Positions 55,744-64,000 of a DNA stretch of 64,000 bases are shown piece after piece. This stretch comes from Adiantum capillus-veneris. Lineage: Eukaryota; Streptophyta; Polypodiopsida; Polypodiales; Pteridaceae. Made by a program: the position numbers and the translations under genes. Where the stretch lies: NCBI GenBank assembly GCA_014529385.2, contig CM043953.1, forward strand, positions 62,807,872 to 62,871,871. The letters are read 5' to 3'. The notes under the pieces were generated by a model. The model worked only from the letters and a program-made list of their open reading frames with translations. It ran no database searches and was not told the origin of the DNA. Numbering within the stretch: the first letter of the stretch is position 1; the number at the start of each line of letters is the position of its first letter.

Positions 55744-58545
55744 TCAAGCGATATCCTTACGAAGTTCCTTGGGTGGAAAACCATCAACTAAAAAGTTAAC
55801 AATGTTCTCACTCCATTCAGGCATAGTCTCAACTATGAATAGGGAAGTATCGGGTAATTCATCATCAACTCCTGTAGGGGCTTCACCATTGGGTATGCGA
55901 GACAAATGATCAGCCATGACGTGCCTTTTACCGGGTATCACTACAATCGTGAAATCAAACTCCAGAAGAATTAACAACCATCGTGTGATTCTTCCTGTGG
56001 AGCATGGCTTGTTTACTAGATACAGCAACGCTTGATGATCCACATAAAATACAAACTTGTTTGCCAGAAGGTAGTAGCGAAATTTCTTTACTGCATAAAC
56101 CATTGCTAAACCTTCTCGCTCTGTAGTGGTGTAGTTCCTTTCAGCATCGTTCAATTGACGGCTTGCAAAGCTAATGGGATAGTCCAATTTATGTTCTCCT
56201 GGTTGAGTGAGAACACACCCAATAGCAAAGTTTGATGCATCATTATGCACATGGAAAATGACATCCCAGTTGGGTGTCCTTAAAATCGGAGCACTTGCTA
56301 GTGTTTTCTTCAATTGTTCATAGGCCTGGTCACACTCTTCAGTCCATTTAAATTCAATGAGAAGCTTGTACAAAGGACGTGCTATCTCAGCGAAAAATAA
56401 AATAAACCGTTGATAATAACCCACGTGTCCCATGAACCTTTGAACTCCCTTGTAATTGGTTGGTGGTGGTAACTCTAGAATCACTTTAATTTTGCTCTCA
56501 TCGTTTGAGATACCATTTTTAGATACTATATGCCCTAAAATAACTCCATGCTTGACCCAAAATTGGCATTTGAACGGGTTCAATGAGATACAATATAACC
56601 TACACTTTTCAAACACCTTCCGCAAACATGATAGATGTTCTTTCCAAGAAGAGTAAACACAAAGGTCGTCTAAGAAAGCTTCACAAAACTCTCTCAAATA
56701 TTCTTTAAAAGCAGTTTTTATTAATCGTTGGAATGTAGCAGGGGAATTTGTTAAGCCAAAAGCCATCACACGAAATGCAAACACGCCAAATTCTGTGATG
56801 AAGGCAGTTTTAGCTTGGTCCTCTAGCGCTATCGTGATTTGGTTGTAGCCTGAGTACCCATCTAGAAAGCTATAAGCTTCCTTGCCTGCAACCCTTTCGA
56901 GTACATGTTCGGAATGTGGTAGGGGGTAATGGTCTCTTCTAGTAGCTGCGTTAACTTTTTTGAGGTCTACGCACACCCTGAGTTTCCCATTCTTTTTTGG
57001 CACGATAACTATTGGAGACACCCATTCAGAGTGTTCAATAGAATATATGAACCCACATTTGATAAGCTTTTCTAGTTCTTCTTGAATGATCTTTGTGTAC
57101 TTAGGATTCATCGGGTAGGGTCTTTGTTGTACGGGCTTCACAGTGCTAATCATAGGGATCGTATGTTGGACCACAGAAGGTGGAACACCTTTCATATCAT
57201 GGTATGTCCAAGCGAATATGTCCTTGAATTCCTTGAGAAGCTCTTTGAGGACCGCCTCTTCAACTTCTGTGAGGTCTTGGGCAATAAAAACAGGTTTTGA
57301 TTCTTCACCGGGGTCGGCTAATTCTATTTCTTTAACTATTGCCGGACCATCATAGATTCCATTATTCCCATCGATAGGTATTCTTTGGGCTTTTGTGTAC
57401 ACAACCTTTGCTTCCCCTGTGGTGTAAGATTTGAAATGTTCTGGTGCAGGATGCAAGTCTGTGGATTCTGGTTGTGCTTTGGTCTGTGCTTCTATTTCTG
57501 CTTTCTTGTGTTGTCGAGCTAACTCTTGGTTTTGACGCCTCCTTGCAATGCGGCTCAACTTTGGCTTGTCTATGATCCCTAATTGGGCTATGTCATGGGG
57601 TCGTGGTCTACACCACATAACATTTTGGAGATATTCACCCCAATCGTCTACCAATTTTCGATGAGCATCACATGCTCCTATATAACTGAGCCATTCTGCT
57701 GAGGATCTCTTCTTTTTTATCCTAGCACGTACATTGGCTCGATATCGACGCCTCTTAAAGTTTTTCTTTTTCTTATCTGAGACCTGCTTTTGATTTGCAT
57801 TTAGATCTGGCTCACTAAAGGAGTCCTCGTTGGTGTCCTCTTCACTCTCGGAGGAGCTATCATTGGTTGATGTGCTCGGTCCTTCCGAATGTTTTGACTC
57901 TGAACTTGCTCCACTCTCTAATTCATGAGATTCAGAATCCGTTTCACTCTGGGAGTCCGTGTCTGAGTCGTGTTGGTCAAAGTCTTCTATTGAGCTATCG
58001 GTGTCACTGTCAGATTGGTCTACAATTGCCTTGCCCTTAGAAGATGCATGTATGGCACTTACCATGTTCAGGGGTGCAATTTGTGGTACCTCTTCCCCCT
58101 CTGGTGTGACCCAAGTGGTTCCTCTATTTCCCCAGGTATCTATGGTTGCAGCTAGGTGTTCCCAGTCCACGTTGTCTGATTCCGTCATACCCGGTAACAC
58201 ATCCATGTAAGGAGAATCTTGGCCAATGTCTGTATCCTTCTTACAAGTGTAACAATATTGTAGTGGGGCCGAGTGAACTGTGGTGTCAGAGCGATGATCA
58301 ATAATGGTTTTACTCCCTAAGGGGTGTACCTTACCAGTCACCAAATCCACTCTAAGGACAGAGTCTTGGAATTGCAAATAGACATGATTTTTAGACCAAT
58401 CATGAACCATTTGTGCTTCCCTCATGAATGGTCGTCCTAAAATCATTTCATATGACATAAGGTGTTTAGAGAAATCCATTACAATGAACATATGTCGTAC
58501 CTTGTGTCCTAGAACTTTGATCTTAAGATCCTTGAGCATCCCCAT
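55744..58545 (-). CDS. pol of the Athila-like element: protease end, RT, RNase H
   Basis: 933 codons; the apparent ATG lies exactly at the junction with the inserted element, so the true N-terminus is missing. Residues 31-43 (MSYEMILGRPFM) are the end of the first protease. Residues about 175-270 are very acidic, with runs of Ser, Asp and Glu, then basic (KKKKNFKRRRYRANVRARIK): a long linker. RT covers about 430-700: FKDIFAWTYHDMKGVPPSVV, RVCVDLKKVNAATRRDHYPL, catalytic FLDD at about 624-627. RNase H spans about 740-860 (IFHVHNDASNFAIG, TTEREGLAMVYAVKKF, DHQALLYL). No frameshift or stop over 2.8 kb. Confidence 0.92.
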   Translation of the reverse strand: MGMLKDLKIKVLGHKVRHMFIVMDFSKHLMSYEMILGRPFMREAQMVHDWSKNHVYLQFQDSVLRVDLVTGKVHPLGSKTIIDHRSDTTVHSAPLQYCYTCKKDTDIGQDSPYMDVLPGMTESDNVDWEHLAATIDTWGNRGTTWVTPEGEEVPQIAPLNMVSAIHASSKGKAIVDQSDSDTDSSIEDFDQHDSDTDSQSETDSESHELESGASSESKHSEGPSTSTNDSSSESEEDTNEDSFSEPDLNANQKQVSDKKKKNFKRRRYRANVRARIKKKRSSAEWLSYIGACDAHRKLVDDWGEYLQNVMWCRPRPHDIAQLGIIDKPKLSRIARRRQNQELARQHKKAEIEAQTKAQPESTDLHPAPEHFKSYTTGEAKVVYTKAQRIPIDGNNGIYDGPAIVKEIELADPGEESKPVFIAQDLTEVEEAVLKELLKEFKDIFAWTYHDMKGVPPSVVQHTIPMISTVKPVQQRPYPMNPKYTKIIQEELEKLIKCGFIYSIEHSEWVSPIVIVPKKNGKLRVCVDLKKVNAATRRDHYPLPHSEHVLERVAGKEAYSFLDGYSGYNQITIALEDQAKTAFITEFGVFAFRVMAFGLTNSPATFQRLIKTAFKEYLREFCEAFLDDLCVYSSWKEHLSCLRKVFEKCRLYCISLNPFKCQFWVKHGVILGHIVSKNGISNDESKIKVILELPPPTNYKGVQRFMGHVGYYQRFILFFAEIARPLYKLLIEFKWTEECDQAYEQLKKTLASAPILRTPNWDVIFHVHNDASNFAIGCVLTQPGEHKLDYPISFASRQLNDAERNYTTTEREGLAMVYAVKKFRYYLLANKFVFYVDHQALLYLVNKPCSTGRITRWLLILLEFDFTIVVIPGKRHVMADHLSRIPNGEAPTGVDDELPDTSLFIVETMPEWSENIVNFLVDGFPPKELRKDIA

Positions 58546-58546
58546 A

Positions 58547-59512
58547 TGTTAAGGCGGTTACGCCGCTAGCGGAAGCTAAATAGCGAGAACTCAACCGACA
58601 ACAGAATTTGTCAGACGAGGACGAAGCTTGACCCGCAGGCGCATGGAAACAACTAGGTGGGTGTCAAATCACCTACTCGACCTTCTAATGACAATCTCTA
58701 CTAAGGAAATCAAATCTAAGTTCTAAAATACGCAAGTGACTGAAATCCGTACTACGAACGAATGCTATACGAAACAGGATCTAGAATCATTGAATCGATC
58801 TCAAACTCAAGGGGAAGTCTATGCACTAGGTAAGAACAACACCCTAAAGACTTGAACTGCAGAATCAACCTATAATCACTCCGTGCGGTAAACGCGTATG
58901 AAGACAGGCCGAAAAATACAGGTGACCGAAACTTGACCCCGATGGTACTAATGCGTAGCTCTACTCGTTGTGGTTCTATAGATATGTTGCACGCTCTATT
59001 CCGACACACGAGTTGGAAGAGAACTCACACCGAAGCTCGTAGGAACTTACCACACATAGAAGCCAATAGCGCGCACTCTTGGTATCAGTACGTAACTCTC
59101 GCCGTTGCTAACACAATGGCGGTGTCGCTTCTCCAATGGCGGCCCCGTAGCTCGCGTAGCAAGTAGATAAGACTCTCTCTCTCTCTCACACTCTCTCTCA
59201 GACACAGTCACGGCGCTCAAAAACTCACTTTGATTAATAATCTGAATCCCCTTAGGTTACAAAAACTTTAGCTTATATACCTCAGCCTTGGAGGTGAGAA
59301 CATCTCTAACTAATTACATCAGCAAGTGATAATTACATCAGCAAGTGAAATTACTTCGGGATTACAAGCTGGAAACTCAATTGAGTCCCGTTACTTAATG
59401 AATGGCTCAATTCAAAATCAATGTCGGAAAGACATTTATTACAATCAATGGTTACAAAAATGATGAGTGTGAGCAAAAATGTGGGTGTGATCCTCTGCTG
59501 GCTTGCTCAACA
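58547..59512 (-). repeat. 3' LTR, 966 bp
   Basis: Begins TGTTAAGGCGG and ends GCTCAACA on the plus strand, TG to CA with short inverted ends. The left edge coincides with the break in the Athila-like pol frame and the right edge with the purine tract. A short CT tract lies near 59174-59205. ACGCGTATGA at 58892-58901 equals part of the palindrome found in the internal region. Confidence 0.82.
59272..59279 (-). promoter_or_regulatory. Possible TATA box in the LTR
   Basis: TATATAAG on the minus strand, about 235 bases from the start of the LTR in transcription direction. Position is plausible; no start site can be seen. Confidence 0.45.
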
Positions 59513-59525
59513 CCCCCCCCCCTCC
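59513..59525 (-). other. Polypurine tract
   Basis: Minus strand reads GGAGGGGGGGGGG directly before the LTR start TGTTGAGC. It primes second-strand DNA synthesis and fixes orientation and LTR edge. Confidence 0.85.
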
Positions 59526-59624
59526 GCGTTCATGTCGTCCCTGACATGACCTTTATGCTTGGTCAATAAAGTCCTGTCGTCTTGAGCATCTGCAAATGTG
59601 ATTCGTATCGCAGGTTGCCGATGG

Positions 59625-62600
59625 TCAAGGTTGGGCCGAATATTTTGCTTTCGTGGGTGAAAAATGCCGGTGTAGAAAGCGTCTTCGAATGTTGCATGTG
59701 GAAGTAGGAAAAAACATAATCCTCTGGTATAGAGGTGCAAACACTTTTGGAGAAGGCTGCAATGAAAGGTCATACATCATATCAGTCACTGTGTCGGCCG
59801 TCGATAGTAGACTCGAGGTCGTGGCTTTATCTGGCGCGAACACTTCGATGCAAGCTAAGAGAGTCCTGCAAATTTTCTTGAGCATCTGACACGAAAGGTC
59901 AGGAGAGCCAGTAAAGAGCTTGAAGGTGCCCATTAGGGTTTTCACCATGTAGGCTTTACCTATTCTCTCTCCTGCCTTTGGTCCTGGCATCCTTGGGTAA
60001 TTAAGCCAATTTGGCTTCTTTTCTGCAATCCTGCCATGCTCTTTCCAGCTTCTGACTCTTGGCACCGGGCAGAAGGTTGCATCCTCCCGAATCTCCTTTG
60101 GTGCCTCTACCAAGTAGATTAGGTAGGCTGGGTATTTGTTCAGCCAACCTTTCCTCCATCTAGGCTGCGAATCTACAATCTTCTTTGATTGTTCCTCTTT
60201 TGTGATGTCGCCTTCATAAAGAGCGACATACTGCTCCTCCTCTATTCTCTTTTTCGTTTTTATCACTTCAAACTTCATCAAAGGGAAAGGCAGGCTGGGT
60301 TGCATCCACTCTTCATGGAGCACTTTTGTGTCTAATCCCTGAAGTCTAATGGAGATTAGGAGTCTCCTCTCCCATTCCATTTCCGCCTTGGCACTCTCCT
60401 CTGTTGACTTTTCTATTTGGTCATGGAGCCTTTGTTCTTCTTCTTCAGAGATTCCTGAAGTTGAGGCCACCTCTTGAACTGGGGCTGGATCTTCAATTGT
60501 GGTTGCCTCTCCAGTTTCTGGTAGCTCTATGGCTGCTCCACCTGATCCTTCTTGTGGTGTCTCTGTCTCTCTTCTTTGTTGCTCTTGTAGATCTTGGAGC
60601 TGTTTGCAGAGGGTCTCATTCTTTGTTCTTAGTGTTTGATTTTCTAAAGTGAGCCTCTCCTCTGCTTCCAATGATCCCTCCGCAATGTGCAACCTTTGCA
60701 CTTGCTCTAATCTTAGCTCTCTTTGTAAGCTTCGGACCTGGTCTTCCAGAGCTGGTACAAGAGCTCCCTCTTGTTCGGTTCCTGCTCTGCTAGCTCTAGG
60801 GGTAGTCCTGAGTCTAGTGATTGTTCTTTCTTGGAGCTCGACTCTTTCCCTTAGCTCAATGAGCTCATCTTTAGCCGCCTCCAAGTCGTCTTCCATCCGC
60901 TCCCTTGCTTCCTGTGCACTTGTTACTTCTCTTGAAGCCTCGGCTAGCTGGAGTATCAAGCCATCTCTCTCGTTTTCCGCATCGTAGAGTGATGCTTTAT
61001 GACTTTCAGATTCAGTCATAGCATCCTCTAATTTTCTCTGCAACTCGGCTTCCCTTTGTTTGGCTGTCTCAATCTCCACTTCCTTTGCCTTGGATCTTTC
61101 TTTGATCTTGTTGAGCAGTTCATGCACCATGTGCATGTCTTTTTCATCTTCATCTGTCAACTCTAAAGCTTTTTTGGCCACCACCTCCACTGGCTTCGGC
61201 TCTTCTAGTACGTTCTGCTCGTCCAGTTTTTCATCACTTTCTTTTGTACTCTTTGTATTTTCCTCTGTCCCTCTCCGATCATCTCGTTTTTGTAGGGTGA
61301 TCCCATAAACCGCCTCAAGGGCCTCTTCTTCAGTGTACCCTATCGCTACCAGATCCTCATAATCGTTTTTCTTTTGCTGAATTGGATCTATCTCCTTTTC
61401 CTTGGTCCCGGCCTCGGGCTTTTCCATACCAGCCGTGTCCATCTCTACTGTGGTCTCTTCCACAATGATTTTCGTCTTCTTCGGGCTGGGTACATCAATA
61501 AAGGAGGGCTGATTGTCCTCAGTCATCTTGGCTTTCCCTTTGTTTGCTTGCCCGTCTTTCTCTTGAGGTTCAGTAGACTCATCTACTTTCTTCTTCCCCT
61601 TGTCGTCCTTTTTCAGCTCAGCTTTTAAAAACTGTACTTCCTCTTCAGTGTATGGCTCGACAGGTTACTGCTCCAGTATAGCCTCTGACTCCTCATAAGC
61701 TCTAATATATTGATTATATTGATCAACATGTGGCCTGGCTGAGCTAGTTCCGACTTTAGTGGGGTCTGGAACCCACTTTTCTTCAAAGTCCCCCTTTAGA
61801 GCTCGTTCCGCTCTAAACTGCTCCACCAGTCTTTCCATTCTTGCCGCTTTCTGACTTTTGGTTTGCTTGGGAGCAACCTTCTTCTTTGCTTTCTTCATAA
61901 TCGGCTCATCCACATTCTCTTCAGGTGAAACTATTTCTAGTTTCCTGCGTGCTCTTGTGGACGCCCTCTTGGATACTTCAGGCTGTTCTTCCTCCTCATC
62001 GGCTTCTCTAAGCCACTCATTCTGGGAGGGAACCTTTGGCCATTGATCTCTGGCTCCAATAGCTTCATAAGCTATTCTTGTCAGAACTTCAGCTCCTCCT
62101 ATATACTTTGGCTTCTCGTTGTGCATGGCAATTACTTGCTCGTGGATGTGTTGAGCGTAATTCACCTCTTTTGGCATATTGCTCTTCAATGCCCATGTGA
62201 TGGTAGTTGCAATGGCATGGGGCGGTGTCGTATACTTTTGCGGTCTTTTACTGCAAATATGGAGAAATTGGTTGTATAGTCGGCAAAGGGTTGCCGCTCT
62301 TTGGTCTGCCATATCTCCATAAGTTGCATTCTGTTTCTTGTACCCATAAACCTCTATAGCCTCCCTTCTTTCCCTGACAGAGCTCCCTTTGTTGTTCAGC
62401 TTCAATGCATCTGCAATGAGCTGTGGAGTGATCTGTACCTCTACTTTCTCTCCATCTATTGCTGTCAATGTGGCTTTCTCATCCTTCTGAATGGAGGTTG
62501 CCAACTCATACACTCTTCTTGTATCTACACCTGATGGTCTCGAGGTGAAGAATTTGTGCAAGTCTGCCCTTTCCAGGTACCTGCTGATGTTCTCTGACCT

Positions 62601-62834
62601 GCTATAATCCACCAATTCTTGTGGGATCATCGGTATATCCACCGCTTGCCCTTGAGGATCTCTGAAAGTCCCCTGGTAGATCTTTATTCCCTCTTGTTCC
62701 AGTACTGCTTCCTCCACCCAAGTTTTGGTTGGCTTGAGGGTTTTTGCTGGAATGTCAAAGGGTTCCGCTTCTACAAGAGCATCTTTGATTGTCGGTCTTT
62801 TTCTCTTCGTTGCCGATAACTTGACCGAATCCAT
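59625..62834 (-). CDS. Very long element ORF with one in-frame TAA; coiled coil, function unknown
   Basis: The ATG at 62834 opens 389 codons, a TAA stands at 61665-61667, and the same frame then stays open to 59625 (a new ATG lies at 61526). Together there are about 1069 codons with a single stop. Part 1: a basic start (SATKRKRPTIKDALVEAE), then a globular stretch with YLERADLHKFFTSRPSGVDT and AATLCRLYNQFLHICSKRPQ. This may resemble the domain of unknown function found in 'putative plant transposon proteins' of gypsy elements; it ends very basic (KKAKKKVAPKQTKSQKAARM). Part 2: YEDLVAIGYTEEEALEAVYG, similar in pattern to a UBA helix bundle, then a long coiled coil (about residues 130-345 of this part), and a C-terminal globular stretch (WRKGWLNKYPAYLIYLVEAP). 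No catalytic motif. Not gag-like: no zinc knuckle. Could be a structural or movement-like accessory protein; I do not know. Confidence 0.6.
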
Positions 62835-63000
62835 GGATCCTGTAACTCCAATTTCAGAAGTTAGCGTCTTTTTAGTATTGAAAGCCGAAATGAAGCTTTT
62901 AACTATTCAAATGACTTGAAAATTGAAACATGAGCTATTCAGGGCCTAAGGATGCAGGGTAGGTGAAAAAATATGCAAACTGGGCTCAGAATCATGCTGG

Positions 63001-64000
63001 AGACATCATACGCGTATGATGTCTTTTGTGTCAAAATGACTTCATATTGGTTGTGCTTGTAGCTGATAGTGTATACATGAGTATCATATGCTTGGATTTG
63101 AGTTTGGATCCCATTTGGTCAAGTTTTGGCCAGTTTAGTCCAGATCAGGCTCTTGGCAAAATTTTGAAAGGAAATTGGATTTTATGATCCAAATTGGATA
63201 AAACTTGGTGGTTCACCTTCAAATGGCATGTAGATCACTTCTGTTTGGTGGTTGAAGCCCTGAGGTGCCAAAATCACATAGTGAGACATCATACGCGTAT
63301 GATGTCTTTTAGTGTATTTTTGGACCAAATTTCTCTATAAGCTTGGATATGGCTTTAGATAGGCTTATTCAGTGGATTTATGAATTTTGGATAGATTTTG
63401 GGCTAAAAATGGCTATGGAGACATCATACGCGTATGATGTCTTTTTCATCAATTTTTCATGGGATTGGTTTGTGGACTCCCCATGTACTAGTGAAGGACT
63501 GTCTCTACTCAAATCTTGGTTTGGACTTGAGTATGTTGAATTTGGGCTAAAATAGGCTTTGGATGAAGGATTTTCCCTCAATTGGGCTAATGGGGTGATC
63601 CACTTGACCAAATGGTTCCAAACTTCATATGTAGCATGTATTAGATATATATAATGGATGTATGATGACAAATGAGCAGTTTTGGCTCTGTAAGTGCAAA
63701 TAGACATCATACGCGTATGATGTCTTTTGTGTCAAAATGGTGCTTTTTGGTTCCAGATAGCTTATAGATGTGTTAATCAACAATCCTACAAAGTTTCAAT
63801 GAGTTTGGAGTTATTTTGACAAAATTAGGACCAAAAATCAATTTTATGGCCTACTTTGCGTCTTTTTGGTTTTCCTTGGGTTTTCTAACTCCAATTCTCA
63901 TGATACTTGGTTCATAGGATGTGATTAACATGTGGAATGAGGCTATGCACTCAAATGTTAAAATGGATGTGAAAATCATGCTGTGAGACATCATACGCGT
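63001..64000. repeat. Array of identical 24-bp perfect palindromes in diverged ~140/283-bp repeats
   Basis: AGACATCATACG followed at once by its own reverse complement occurs at 63001-63024, 63284-63307, 63419-63442, 63702-63725 and 63986-64000 (cut by the window end). All four complete copies are identical. Start-to-start distances are 283, 135, 283 and 284 bp, near multiples of about 141 bp. The DNA between is only weakly similar (GTGTCAAAATG after copies 1 and 4; AAAATCA...GTG before copies 2 and 5; GGGCTAAAA before copy 3 and again 144 bp later without a palindrome). It lies upstream of the long ORF of the element. Confidence 0.93.

Larger units (their letters stand above)
50621..58546 (-). 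mobile_element. Large Athila-like LTR retrotransposon with a second protease-like domain
   Basis: Transcribed leftwards. Visible from 5' to 3': the protease end, RT and RNase H (58545-55744), integrase (to 54559), an in-frame extension with an aspartic-protease-like domain (54558 to about 53290), a small ORF (52955-52533), a non-coding stretch, a purine tract (complement of TGCCCCACTTCCT) and the 3' LTR 50621-51164. Gag and the 5' LTR are not in view: at 58546/58547 the pol is interrupted by another LTR element, and the rest should lie beyond the window. LTR and 3' half match the young element 14484-19538. The Athila label rests on the primer-site type of those copies and general pol resemblance. 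Confidence 0.85.
58547..64000 (-). mobile_element. LTR retrotransposon inserted in the Athila-like element, runs past the window end
   Basis: Transcribed leftwards. Its 3' LTR is 58547-59512, preceded on the minus strand by a purine tract (59513-59525), a long ORF (62834-59625) and a repeat field with 24-bp palindromes (63001-64000). The left target flank would be CCATA (58542-58546), to be matched after its other LTR outside the window. No RT or integrase is in view; they could lie further right, or be absent. ORFs placed between pol and the 3' LTR, and tandem repeats in the same region, are known from Tat-lineage (Ogre/Retand) gypsy elements. Assignment to that lineage is inference. Confidence 0.8.

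Noticed and set aside
60404-60987. Leu/Ser-rich plus-strand frames opposite the long ORF
   Set aside because: Antisense of the coiled-coil coding region, whose codon pattern gives open Leu/Ser frames on the other strand.
63378-63710. 110-codon minus-strand open frame in the palindrome field
   Set aside because: Spans diverged repeat units and palindromes; no domain; likely chance.
63001-64000. CRISPR-like array
   Set aside because: Spacers are 110-260 bp and related to each other, the repeat is a perfect palindrome, there are no cas genes, and the context is a plant retrotransposon.

Overview
This window looks like nuclear DNA of a land plant. The evidence is plant-type LTR retrotransposons (Ty1/copia with an initiator-Met-tRNA primer site, and Ty3/gypsy of chromovirus, Athila-like and other kinds), many CT/GA microsatellites, and three decayed plant genes (an Em-type LEA protein, a small heat-shock protein and a plastid-type IspF). 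I cannot name the species; a large repeat-rich genome such as that of a fern or other seed-free plant is only a guess. I found no intact host gene, rRNA, tRNA or CRISPR array. Nearly everything is mobile DNA, much of it nested.

Layout, left half. 1-920 is the 5' end of a minus-strand Athila-like element. 921-1900 is a decayed gypsy RNase H/integrase, followed by 3.5 kb with no recognisable gene. 5402-10979 is a complete copia element (LTRs, primer site, gag-pol with two frameshifts, target duplication ATAGG). 11638-22892 is an old minus-strand gypsy split by a copia remnant (12557-21203). That remnant is itself split by a young non-autonomous Athila-like element (14484-19538, target duplication TGCTT, almost identical LTRs, one intact 507-codon ORF). 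23008-25568 is a large inverted repeat. 26700-27640 is a gypsy integrase remnant carrying a 218-bp MITE.

Layout, centre. A decayed copia fragment (28694-29492 and 36216-36644) is split by a 6.7-kb element with terminal inverted repeats and an 11-bp target duplication. Inside it lie three unrelated plant gene fragments (sHSP, LEA_5/Em, IspF) among many long CT arrays, the pattern expected of a Pack-MULE-like gene-capturing transposon. Two chromovirus copies then lie in opposite orientation (36645-44612 minus, 44613-49883 plus). The first is interrupted by a gag-only LTR element (40051-44542) that also carries an ORF I do not recognise.

Layout, right end. 50621-58546 is a larger minus-strand Athila-like element. 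Its pol reads protease, RT, RNase H, integrase, and then, in frame after a stop codon, a coiled-coil stretch and a second aspartic-protease-like domain with repeated W-V-P-K motifs. It is cut at 58546 by another minus-strand LTR element that runs past the window end. This last element has a 966-bp LTR, a G-rich polypurine tract, one very long ORF broken by a single TAA (59625-62834), and upstream of the ORF an array of identical 24-bp perfect palindromes. The palindrome array, the second protease domain and the gene-capturing element are the items most worth a second look.
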